The position numbers and the translations under genes were made by a program. A stretch of DNA of 64,000 nucleotides, taken from contig NZ_LT906446.1 of assembly GCF_900187035.1 (NCBI RefSeq), positions 124,001 to 188,000 of the forward strand, given 5' to 3'. This document shows, piece by piece, positions 46,391 to 53,645 of this stretch. This DNA comes from Megamonas hypermegale. GTDB lineage: Bacteria > Bacillota > Negativicutes > Selenomonadales > Selenomonadaceae. Position 1 is the first letter of the stretch, and the number at the start of each line of letters is the position of its first letter. Below the pieces are notes generated by a model. The model was not told the origin of the DNA. It made no database searches and saw only the letters and a list, made by a program, of their open reading frames with translations.

Positions 46391-46534
46391 ATGGGATTAT
46401 TGTCAACAGTAGTTAAAGCAGTGGGTTTTATTGCTAAGAATAAAAACGCTAGAGATATAGCGATTAAAGCGGCAAAAAATCCTACTGTTAGAAAAGTAGC
46501 TGTTGAAGCAGCTAAAAAAGCTATAAAAAAATAA
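46391..46534 (+). CDS. 47-residue cationic amphipathic peptide
   Basis: An ORF of 47 codons with a strong ribosome site (GGAGGTAAG at 46381-46389). The peptide has a hydrophobic start (MGLLSTVVKAVGFIA) and a Lys/Ala-rich helical remainder, with about 11 Lys/Arg. It has the shape of a membrane-active helix. It lies 18 bases after the EcsC gene and ends at a strong terminator, so it is the last gene of the operon. Effector, anchor or lytic roles are all possible. Confidence 0.6.
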   Translation: MGLLSTVVKAVGFIAKNKNARDIAIKAAKNPTVRKVAVEAAKKAIKK

Positions 46535-46563
46535 TGATAAAAGTTATTTGATTTAAATTTTTT

Positions 46564-46612
46564 AACCGTTAAATAGGTGGTTAATTTATCATCTATTTAG
46601 CGGTTTTTGTTA
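46564..46612 (+). terminator. Terminator of the injection-type operon
   Basis: AACCGTTAAATAG pairs with CTATTTAGCGGTT (one mismatch) and a T tract follows. Confidence 0.85.
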
Positions 46613-46657
46613 TTTATGGATAAAAAATGCTACTTATAGGGCAAAATTTTTGCAAAA

Positions 46658-46673
46658 TTGTCCTGTCAGTACA
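46658..46673. promoter_or_regulatory. Palindromic operator upstream of XRE gene (copy 2)
   Basis: TTGTCCTGTCAGTACA, preceded by GCAAAA, differs in only two positions from the corresponding part of the palindrome at 27272-27288. Confidence 0.55.
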
Positions 46674-46737
46674 CCGATTAAGGTGTCTTATTATTTAAAA
46701 TAGATATAGAACAAATTTATGGAACGGGGTTTTAGCA

Positions 46738-46959
46738 ATGTTTGAAGCAGAATACATTCAAATTGGCTGTAAAGTAGCTTATTATCGGAAAATGAAGAAG
46801 TACACACAAAAAGAATTGGCAATAAGAGCTAAAATCAGTGTGTCATATTTGTCGCGAATTGAAAGAGGTGCATATAAAAAAGGAGTACCAATATCTACGT
46901 TTTTTCAAATAGCAAGCGCATTAGATGTTCATATTAGCGAATTTTTTAAAGATTTATAA
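46738..46959 (+). CDS. XRE-family HTH regulator (copy 2)
   Basis: A 73-residue single-domain HTH protein, paralogous to that at 27474 (shared QIG/C.K..YYR..K.YTQ, SYLSRIERG.Y and ALDV.IS). The paired operators suggest that both regulators bind the same site. GGAACGGGG precedes ATG 46738. Confidence 0.8.
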   Translation: MFEAEYIQIGCKVAYYRKMKKYTQKELAIRAKISVSYLSRIERGAYKKGVPISTFFQIASALDVHISEFFKDL

Positions 46960-46978
46960 ATTAAAAGGGGTAATTAAA

Positions 46979-47638
46979 ATGAAAAAATGTTCACAGTGCA
47001 ATCAGAATTTTAGTGATGATGTAGCTTTTTGTCCTAAATGTGGTAGAAAGTTAGATGAAATAGTAGAAGAAAAGCGTTTTTGCAGTAAATGCGGGCAACA
47101 GATTGATATCAATACAAAATTTTGCCCTAAATGTGGAGCACCAAATGAAATGGCAACAAAACAAAATGGTTTAGATAGTGCAATGAAGATAATCAACAAT
47201 GAAATACTTAAAAATAAAAATGATATAGAAAAAAATGATGTCGTGCAGATGATAAGGGAGAAGTATTTATCTTTTTCTGGTCGCTTAAATAGAAAAGCGT
47301 ATATCATTCGCGGTTTAATTGTATATGTCATCATGATGATATTACTAGCTATTGTTGATGTCTTGTTTGAAGATGAGATTTCTTTTGATGAATTTGGTAT
47401 GCTAACGACATCACCAGGAACAGCAGAATTATTCTTTACGTTTATTATTTGTGTGATTGGCATAGTTATCATGGTTTCACTTGGTGTACGAAGATTGCAT
47501 GATTTGAATAGAACTGGCTGGATGATACTTTTAAATTGCGTTCCGATTGCAAATCTTGCTTTAAGTGTATATATGGTGTTCTTTAAAGGAACAGAGGGCG
47601 GCAATGAATATGGACCAGACCCACTTCAAATGAAATAA
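46979..47638 (+). CDS. Zinc-ribbon DUF805 membrane protein
   Basis: A 219-residue protein. Two zinc ribbons (CSQCNQNFSDDVAFCPKCGR, then CSKCGQQIDINTKFCPKCGA) are followed by a DUF805 membrane domain (about 105-215; SFSGRLNRKAYIIRGLIVYV, SLGVRRLHDLNRTGWMILL, GNEYGPDP). ATG 46979 follows AAAAGGGG; the earlier in-frame start overlaps the XRE gene and is rejected. Function unknown. A shorter paralogue is at 48607. Confidence 0.8.
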   Translation: MKKCSQCNQNFSDDVAFCPKCGRKLDEIVEEKRFCSKCGQQIDINTKFCPKCGAPNEMATKQNGLDSAMKIINNEILKNKNDIEKNDVVQMIREKYLSFSGRLNRKAYIIRGLIVYVIMMILLAIVDVLFEDEISFDEFGMLTTSPGTAELFFTFIICVIGIVIMVSLGVRRLHDLNRTGWMILLNCVPIANLALSVYMVFFKGTEGGNEYGPDPLQMK

Positions 47639-47660
47639 AGAGTTAGGGAGTTGATTTATT

Positions 47661-48581
47661 ATGTTTAAATTTTGTACGCAATGTGGTGCTAAAATGCCAC
47701 AAGAAAATTTATTTTGTACACAGTGCGGGGCTAAATTTCCAGTAAATACTGATGTAGCGCAACAACAGACTGTTAAACCTAAAGTAATAGATATAGCTCC
47801 ATCGCAAAATTCGCAAAACATGCAAGTTCCAAAACAAGTAGCACAAAATACATCGGCTAATAAAATGGCACAAGATGAATTTATGCTGGGTAAAGAGTTT
47901 ATGAACGTAGCTAATCCATTACATGATTATGAAAAAGCTATTATACATTTAAAAAATGCTGTGAATTTAGGTATGAAGCAAGCCACTGTTTATATTGCTT
48001 TATCTCATTTGTATTTAGCGGCAGATATCATAAAAGCCAATCCAGCAATAATGGTAGGAAATGCTAATATTTTAAATACAGTAAATTCAGCAATGACAGC
48101 AGGTAATATGCCTAATCATACAGCTAATAATATGCAAAACCATAGTAAAAATCATATGCAAACCGCACAAAATAATCAATCAAATGGTAATGGTAGTAGT
48201 ACTTTACAAAATATAGGTAAATATGCAGCGGCTGCGGCAGTTGGGGCTGTGGCAGGTTCAATGCTTCATTCAGCAACGGCTAGTGCAGCAGAAAAGGTCA
48301 GTGAAGATGTTCCAGGTAATATCACAACTGATGATTTAATCACACCAGATTTACAGGCATATGCAGATGAAACTTTGCCAAACGCGGATGAATATTTGCC
48401 ACCAATAGATGAAGCCGCAGACCATATCCAAGCGTATGATGATATGACGGAAAATGAAACTGTTACGGAAGAAGAACCTTCGGCAGCTGATAGTATTGAA
48501 CCGGCAGAAGATGATAGTAGTTTCTTTGATAGTGATGATAATAGTGATGATGACAGCAGTTTATTTGATGATTTATTTTGA
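47661..48581 (+). CDS. Zinc-ribbon protein with acidic tail
   Basis: A 306-residue protein. Two CxxC pairs (FCTQCGAKMPQENLFCTQCG) form an N-terminal zinc ribbon. A helical segment (about 75-125; FMNVANPLHDYEKAIIHLKN) resembles a single TPR-like pair. Then come an Asn/Met/His-rich linker, a glycine/alanine hydrophobic stretch (YAAAAAVGAVAGSMLHSATA) and a strongly acidic Asp/Ser tail. Unrecognised function. Confidence 0.65.
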   Translation: MFKFCTQCGAKMPQENLFCTQCGAKFPVNTDVAQQQTVKPKVIDIAPSQNSQNMQVPKQVAQNTSANKMAQDEFMLGKEFMNVANPLHDYEKAIIHLKNAVNLGMKQATVYIALSHLYLAADIIKANPAIMVGNANILNTVNSAMTAGNMPNHTANNMQNHSKNHMQTAQNNQSNGNGSSTLQNIGKYAAAAAVGAVAGSMLHSATASAAEKVSEDVPGNITTDDLITPDLQAYADETLPNADEYLPPIDEAADHIQAYDDMTENETVTEEEPSAADSIEPAEDDSSFFDSDDNSDDDSSLFDDLF

Positions 48582-48606
48582 TAAAAAATAGGAAGAGATG
48601 ATTTTT

Positions 48607-49098
48607 ATGCAAAATAAATTTTGTCCTAGATGTGGAGCGAAGATAGAAAACAATGAAAAATATTGTTCTAAATGTGGTACATCATTATCAGCGAATAATA
48701 CAAATGATGATGTAAAAAAAGTATCAAACTCTGATTTTATGCAAATGGTAAAACGAGATTATTTTTCTTATCAAGGTAGATTAAATCGTAAACCGTATTT
48801 TTGGCGTTCGCTTTTAATAATGTTTTTAGAAATGATTTGTTATATAGTTTTTGACTCTGTAGAAGATGATGATTTATTTTCTGTATCGTTATTGTTGATA
48901 AGCATAGTAATTTTTGTTGCATGTGTAATTGCTGATTTAATGTTGGATATCAGAAGACTACATGATGTAAATAAATCAGGTTGGTTTATTTTGTTGACGA
49001 TTATTCCAGCTGTAATACCGTTTTTCTATTTATATTTATTTTTAATGCCGGGAACTGATGGAAATAATCAATATGGGGAAAATCCGTTAGCTTTATGA
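48607..49098 (+). CDS. Zinc-ribbon DUF805 membrane protein (short paralogue)
   Basis: A 163-residue protein. One zinc ribbon (CPRCGAKIENNEKYCSKCGT) precedes a DUF805 domain (SYQGRLNRKPYFWRSLLIMF, LDIRRLHDVNKSGWFILL, NNQYGENPL). It shares the SGRLNRK...RRLHD...GW pattern with the protein at 46979. ATG 48607 is better spaced to GGAAGAG than ATG 48598. Confidence 0.78.
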   Translation: MQNKFCPRCGAKIENNEKYCSKCGTSLSANNTNDDVKKVSNSDFMQMVKRDYFSYQGRLNRKPYFWRSLLIMFLEMICYIVFDSVEDDDLFSVSLLLISIVIFVACVIADLMLDIRRLHDVNKSGWFILLTIIPAVIPFFYLYLFLMPGTDGNNQYGENPLAL

Positions 49099-49117
49099 GT
49101 TAAAAGGAGGAATATTT

Positions 49118-49507
49118 ATGACAGATAGAAAAAAATTAATATTGGTAGTAGTGCTTATTTCACTTTTTAGTGTTTTATTCACTGGTTGCGGTGATGATAA
49201 GTATGTACAAACTGTTAAAAATGGTAGTTTGGAAATGGCAAGTGGGGTGCCGATTGGCAAAGCTTTTGACCAATTTTTCTCTAACGAAAAATGGAAATCA
49301 TTTGTATCAGATAATAATGAACGCATTGTGGAATTTAATGGTGAATGTCGTTGGAACAATAATCCTGCAACGTGTTGCGTGCAATTTAGAATGTTGAGCG
49401 AAAATCGTTTTGAAGTATCTTATTTAGATATAAATGGTGTTAGCATGAATTGGTTAGATGGTTCTAGTATATTGAATAAGGTATTACATCAATATAAAGC
49501 AAAATGA
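49118..49507 (+). CDS. Small lipoprotein
   Basis: A 129-residue lipoprotein (lipobox LFTGCG, Cys at residue about 24). The mature part has GVPIGKAFDQFFSNEKWKSF followed by a small beta-rich domain. It is unrecognised but looks like a small periplasmic ligand-binding or envelope protein. GGAGG precedes ATG 49118. Confidence 0.65.
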   Translation: MTDRKKLILVVVLISLFSVLFTGCGDDKYVQTVKNGSLEMASGVPIGKAFDQFFSNEKWKSFVSDNNERIVEFNGECRWNNNPATCCVQFRMLSENRFEVSYLDINGVSMNWLDGSSILNKVLHQYKAK

Positions 49508-49527
49508 TTTTAAAGGAGTGATTTTTT

Positions 49528-50106
49528 ATGAAATATGTAAAAATTATAATGCTTACGATGTGCATGGTATTTTGTATGACTGCTATCAGCTTTGCAAGTT
49601 CATTTCAAACAACGGATACAAAATATGGCACGATAGGAAGTGAAGGCATTAGCGGAAGTTTTGTAGAAAATGGGTATAATATAAAAATAGCCTTTGTGCC
49701 ATCAGGTTCGCAAATGACCATGTATGTTGGAAAAGACAATAATGTCATATACAATGCAAAATTTGCATATCATAAATATTTGCGCATTGACCAAGTTTAT
49801 GATAATAACTCTGGAAAATATGCATATATTATAAAAGCTTCGGATTATATGGATGGAGGAGATGGATTTGTTTATTTAATGGGTTATGATACTCAAAAAG
49901 ATACATGGCAAGTTTATGTAAATCCAGCTAATTATTACAATCCATTAGGTAAAAATGCTGAACCATTCATCTATGAATCTGATGGTGATATTGTTTTAGC
50001 ATATTTCCAAATGGGTTTACATCAGCCAGCACAAGAATACCATTTCTTCTGGGATGAAAATAGCAATTGGTTCGGCTATAAGGATTATGGCATTGTACAA
50101 CATTAA
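49528..50106 (+). CDS. Secreted hypothetical protein
   Basis: A 192-residue protein with a signal peptide (about 1-24, ending ISFASS). The mature part is beta-rich and aromatic (YHKYLRIDQVYDNNSGKYAY, DGFVYLMGYDTQKDTWQVYV). It is unrecognised. AAAGGAGTG precedes ATG 49528. Confidence 0.65.
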   Translation: MKYVKIIMLTMCMVFCMTAISFASSFQTTDTKYGTIGSEGISGSFVENGYNIKIAFVPSGSQMTMYVGKDNNVIYNAKFAYHKYLRIDQVYDNNSGKYAYIIKASDYMDGGDGFVYLMGYDTQKDTWQVYVNPANYYNPLGKNAEPFIYESDGDIVLAYFQMGLHQPAQEYHFFWDENSNWFGYKDYGIVQH

Positions 50107-50132
50107 TTTATTTGAAAGCGAGAGGAACATTT

Positions 50133-51284
50133 ATGAATAAGCGATATAGTGGATTATTGGCATCAATTTGTATTTGTTTATGCTTTCTTATAAGTGGATG
50201 TGCTGATGGTCAATTTGGTTTTACTTTTAATGAAGATGGCACGATAACGCAGAGAAATTCACTACAATTTCAGCAGGGCTTTAAAGATTTAGGTAATTAT
50301 TTTGGACAATCGAATGAAGATTTTATCTTAGAGCAAAAACAAGAAGATAGTCAAAATGGCTTTTCTATTGAAGATGTGCAAAATGGATATACTGCTACAA
50401 AGACAATAACACTTAAAGACTTAGCTGGATTAAAGATTTTTCAACCGGGAGAAAACACTGCTGGAGTACAGGTAAAAAAAGGCTTTTTATATGATTATTA
50501 TTCAATAGATTCATATTTAAAAGGGCAATATCAATCTTTGCCACAATCCAATTATGCGGCAAATATACCAAGCTACTTTTCTCCAAATATGCCAGTGAAT
50601 ATCTGGGATTATATGGAATATAGAAAGCAAGCAGAAGCTGAAGCAAGACAATTAGATGAGATATCTAATCAAATGATAAAAGCAGCAATTAGTTCAATGA
50701 ATTTAAATTTAGTAATAAATTTGCCATATGAAGTTGATTCTAGTAATGCAGATAATTTAACCAATGGTAATAAAACGCTTACTTGGAATTTAAAACCAGC
50801 TGTTTTTGATGGTAAAGATTTATCAGTTCAAGCTAAATTTAAGATTTATCATGAAAAAACGATTATAGGATTAATTGTTGTTGGCTCAATTTTATTAATA
50901 GTTGCTATTATTCTATTGGTACTGGGATTTGTCAAAAAGAATTCTACTAAACAGAGTGTATTTTTTATTGTAGCGGGAATAATAATAGTATTCTTAGGTT
51001 GTTTTGGTGTATACGTTAATTACAATATAAAACATCCACCTGTATTGACAGATGCGGATAAATTAGTTGTAGTTGCAGAAAAATCAATGCAAAAATCTGA
51101 AGAACCAGAAGCTAAACAACAGAAAAATGCTCAAAGTGAAGATGTATTGACTAAAGCAAATAACGTATTGCAAAATAAAAATTCAGAGTATAAATTATCT
51201 GCTGTATCTAAAATTGATTATTGTGAGCCGCACACTTGTGATTTTAATCATGAGTTAGGCGAACAAAATAGTCAGCGTATATAG
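50133..51284 (+). CDS. Lipoprotein-like membrane protein, 5' exon of interrupted gene
   Basis: The 5' part of a gene split by an IStron. It has a lipobox (LISGCADG, Cys near residue 21), an extracytoplasmic region (about 22-240), one membrane segment (TIIGLIVVGSILLIVAIILL and a second one), then a Glu/Lys-rich linker. Host coding ends at 51280 (CGTAT); the stop TAG at 51282 belongs to the inserted element. Joined to 53065-53500 the frame gives an intact protein of 527 residues from ATG 50133. I chose this start over TTG 50112 because GAGAGG lies in front of it and the signal peptide begins there. Confidence 0.7.
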   Translation: MNKRYSGLLASICICLCFLISGCADGQFGFTFNEDGTITQRNSLQFQQGFKDLGNYFGQSNEDFILEQKQEDSQNGFSIEDVQNGYTATKTITLKDLAGLKIFQPGENTAGVQVKKGFLYDYYSIDSYLKGQYQSLPQSNYAANIPSYFSPNMPVNIWDYMEYRKQAEAEARQLDEISNQMIKAAISSMNLNLVINLPYEVDSSNADNLTNGNKTLTWNLKPAVFDGKDLSVQAKFKIYHEKTIIGLIVVGSILLIVAIILLVLGFVKKNSTKQSVFFIVAGIIIVFLGCFGVYVNYNIKHPPVLTDADKLVVVAEKSMQKSEEPEAKQQKNAQSEDVLTKANNVLQNKNSEYKLSAVSKIDYCEPHTCDFNHELGEQNSQRI

Positions 51285-51690
51285 AAATATGTACGTAGAG
51301 ATAGACTAAGATCTATCCAATACTGTTTGAATTGCTGGAAAGCCCTAAAGATATCTGAACTACAACGTAAACATGAAATAAAGTTAAACGTGAATGTGGC
51401 GAAAGCAGAAAAAATCAGATATATAGCATAAGGTTAAATCCTAAGTGTTGAAAAATGGACAATCAGCAGCGAAGCTCCGAATAGGAGAACGTTCAACGAC
51501 TATTCCTCTTGAGGGAAGTACTCAGTAAGCTATTGACTGAGGAAGTGGACAGACTCTAACAGGTAAAGCTGAGGGATAAGATATAGTCTGTGCCGTTACG
51601 AAAGTAACGGAAGTTCATAAGAGAACTGTATAGAAAGTAGCGTTTCTATATGAACGAGACCTCATAATACGACTAAAGAAGAACCTACAG
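51281..51690 (+). ncRNA. Group I intron catalytic core
   Basis: Conserved elements are in order: P AATTGCTGGAAA (51330-51341), Q AATCAGCAGC (51461-51470), R GTTCAACGACTA (51491-51502) and S AAGATATAGTCT (51578-51589). P4 pairs TGCTG (51333-51337) with CAGCA (51464-51468); P7 pairs GACTA (51498-51502) with TAGTC (51584-51588); P3 pairs TACTG (51321-51325) with CAGTA (51523-51527). P2 is GATAG/CTATC (51300-51317). P9 is a 7-bp stem with a GAAA loop (51593-51610). The P1 hairpin spans 51276-51295 with a GAAA loop and a U.G pair (51280.51291) that marks the likely 5' splice site. The further 3' limit of the fold is approximate. Confidence 0.8.
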
Positions 51691-51844
51691 TTCTTGTATA
51701 TGTTATTTAAAATAGGCAGTTAATATATAAACACTTGCTATATTGCTATACATATGTCATGATTATATTAGATGATAGTATGGAAGTAATACGTGGTAAA
51801 GGATATATTTATTCATTAATTAGAAGAAAGCGTAAGTGTTTATT

Positions 51845-52954
51845 ATGGAAAAAGCTTATAAATTTAGGATATACCCCAATAAAACACAAGAAAATTTACT
51901 TTAAAAAACTTTTGGTTGTGTACGTTTTATATATAATCACTTTTTAGATAGAAGAATTAAAGAATATGAACAAAATAAGAAAAATATAGGTTATAATGAA
52001 TGCTCAAAAGAGCTTACTCAATTAAAAAAAGAAAAAAAGTGGCTTAAAGAACCAGATAAATCCTCTTTACAAAATGCTTTAAAGAATTTAGATACAGCTT
52101 ATAAAAACTTTTTTAATAGACAAAAAGCAGGCTTTCCTAAATTCAAATCTAAAAAGAATCGGTATAAATCGTACAAAACAAATATGACAAATAACAACAT
52201 TGTATTTTTAGGAAATAAAATAAAATTACCTAAAATAGGCAAGATTAAAACAAGAGATAAATATTGCCAAATAGAAGGTAGGATTTTAAGTGTGACAGTA
52301 TCACAGACTCCTAGTGGAAAATATTACGTTGCACTATGTTGTACAGACCTGCCTCAACCTGAATTCATAAAAACGAATAAATATGTCGGTTTGGATTTAG
52401 GAATAAAGGATTTTGTCATAACCTCAGATGCAGTAAAATATAATAATCCTAAATACTTGCAGAAATCATTGACTAGATTAGCTAAGCTTCAAAGAGAGCT
52501 TTCTCGAAAAACAAAAGGAAGTTCAAATAGGGAAAAGGCTAGAGTAAAAGTAGCTAAATTGCATGATAGAATTGCCAATCAAAGACGTAATTTACTACAT
52601 CAAGTGACATGTCAACTTATCAGAAACTACGATGTAATCTGTCTTGAAGATTTGCAAGTTGAAAATATGATGAAAAATCATAAATTAGCAAGAAATATAG
52701 CTGATGTCAGTTGGTCAGAGTTTATGAGACAACTAACATATAAAGCCAAATGGTTTGGCAGGGTTATTGTCAAAATAAATAAATTTTATCCTTCAAGCCA
52801 ATTATGTCATATTTGTGGGTATAAAAATATTGAAGTAAAAGATTTAAATGTTAGAGAGTGGAACTGTCCTGAATGTAAAACACATCACGATAGAGATGTA
52901 AATGCAGCTATAAATATTAGAGATGAAGGGTTAAGAATATTAAACATAGCTTAA
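51845..52954 (+). pseudogene. tnpB: tnpB (IS200/IS605 family) with nonsense codon
   Basis: A full tnpB frame of 369 codons is readable from ATG 51845, but codon 20 is TAA (51902-51904) where the frame otherwise continues straight to [14 protein letters not shown], consistent with a CAA to TAA change. RuvC motifs are intact after the stop: Asp184 (VGLDLGIKD), Glu268 (CLEDLQ) and [10 protein letters not shown], with the zinc knuckle CHICG/CPEC between. Re-initiation at ATG 52184 would lose the N-terminal WED/REC region, so the nuclease should be inactive. Confidence 0.85.
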
Positions 52955-53064
52955 TCTTGAATAACATATACAAGAACCGTAGGAACTATGGGGATAGCTC
53001 GGAGATACTGTATTCGTTAGAATACTTGACCGAGAACCCCGCGACTTTAGTCGTGGGAGGTTCA
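52955..53064 (+). ncRNA. Omega-RNA / right-end fold
   Basis: Downstream of tnpB, CTCGG (52998-53002) pairs with CCGAG (53030-53034) around GTATTC/GAATAC, and an 8-bp stem CCCGCGAC/GTCGTGGG (53038-53057) precedes the GGTTCA end. Such conserved folds form the scaffold of the TnpB guide RNA, with the guide being the flanking DNA after 53064. Confidence 0.65.
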
Positions 53065-53500
53065 GGAAGATGGATTTTTTGGTATAGATACGAGAAAAGG
53101 TGTAATTTTTGTCATTTATGACAAAAAAGATGATATAGTTGCAAGTGTAGAATACGATAAAAAAATATTAAATCCTAAAGCTAATAAGTATGAAAAATTA
53201 GATGATTATATGCCACTTATTTTTAAAATGTATATAAAAAATGATAATAAAAATGGTGGCGATAAAGATTTAGGCACATGGATAGATGAAACACATATAA
53301 TACCGATTTACGCTTTATATGATGTGGATAGCAATAATAATATTGTTCCAGGTATGCTTCATTCAGCACAAGGTAGCAAACCATCGCATTATCAAGATGT
53401 ATTGAAAGAACAAAAAAATGTAAATTTAGCTAATATTGTACTCACTCATGCAGAAAGCCTAAATGAAGATATCAATAAAAGGGGTGTATCTTTGCCATAA
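53065..53500 (+). CDS. 3' exon of interrupted lipoprotein-like gene
   Basis: The open frame begins right at the element end: G GAA GAT GGA gives EDGFFGIDTRKGVIFVIYDKK, which reads like the interior of a globular domain and has no good start codon or ribosome site until ATG 53210. A conserved stretch is TWIDETHIIPIYALYDVD. It is therefore the distal part of the gene starting at 50133, restored by precise excision or by splicing. Confidence 0.7.
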
Positions 53501-53570
53501 TATTTGATGAAAAGTGATATATTGTTTTTATCGTAGAATATAATCGAATTTGATTACATTAAATTAAAAA

Positions 53571-53605
53571 TGAGGCTATAACATTTAAGTTATAGCCTTT
53601 TTATA
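53571..53605 (+). terminator. Terminator
   Basis: AGGCTATAAC pairs with GTTATAGCCT followed by T5. Confidence 0.85.
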
Positions 53606-53645
53606 TTATGTTATAATTAAAATAAAAAAAGATAGGATTTTTGAT

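Larger units (their letters stand above)
51281..53064 (+). mobile_element. IStron: group I intron joined to IS200/IS605-type tnpB element
   Basis: The element runs from 51281 to 53064 (ending GGTTCA, a typical IS605-type right end). The 5' part is a group I intron core (51276-51610), the middle a tnpB (51845-52954) and the 3' part an omega-RNA fold. Such composite elements are known as IStrons (for example CdISt1 of Clostridioides difficile). No tnpA transposase is present, so it depends on a helper. Empty-site reconstruction CGTAT/GGAAGAT rejoins the host frame. Confidence 0.75.

Noticed and set aside
27474-46959. Prophage
   Set aside because: No terminase, portal, capsid, integrase, lysis or replication genes; only tail-like parts and chaperone-like proteins are present.
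51261-51330. Alternative 5' splice site at AAAT/AGT with IGS ACTGTTT
   Set aside because: It would also restore an in-frame junction, but it uses the TACTG bases needed for P3. The P1 hairpin at 51276-51295 with a GAAA loop fits better.
51281-51690. Group II intron or HEARO RNA
   Set aside because: No domain V or reverse transcriptase is seen; the P/Q/R/S elements are those of a group I intron and the protein is TnpB, not IscB.
51735-51947. 70-residue ORF inside the IStron
   Set aside because: It overlaps the tnpB start in another frame and has no ribosome site or similarity.
52184-52954. A 256-residue TnpB-like gene starting at ATG 52184
   Set aside because: The same frame runs upstream to ATG 51845 with recognisable TnpB sequence and one stop codon, so this is the tail of a pseudogene.
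53210-53500. A separate 96-residue gene
   Set aside because: Its frame stays open back to the exact element border at 53065, with protein-like sequence and no start signal at 53210, so it is the 3' exon of the interrupted gene.
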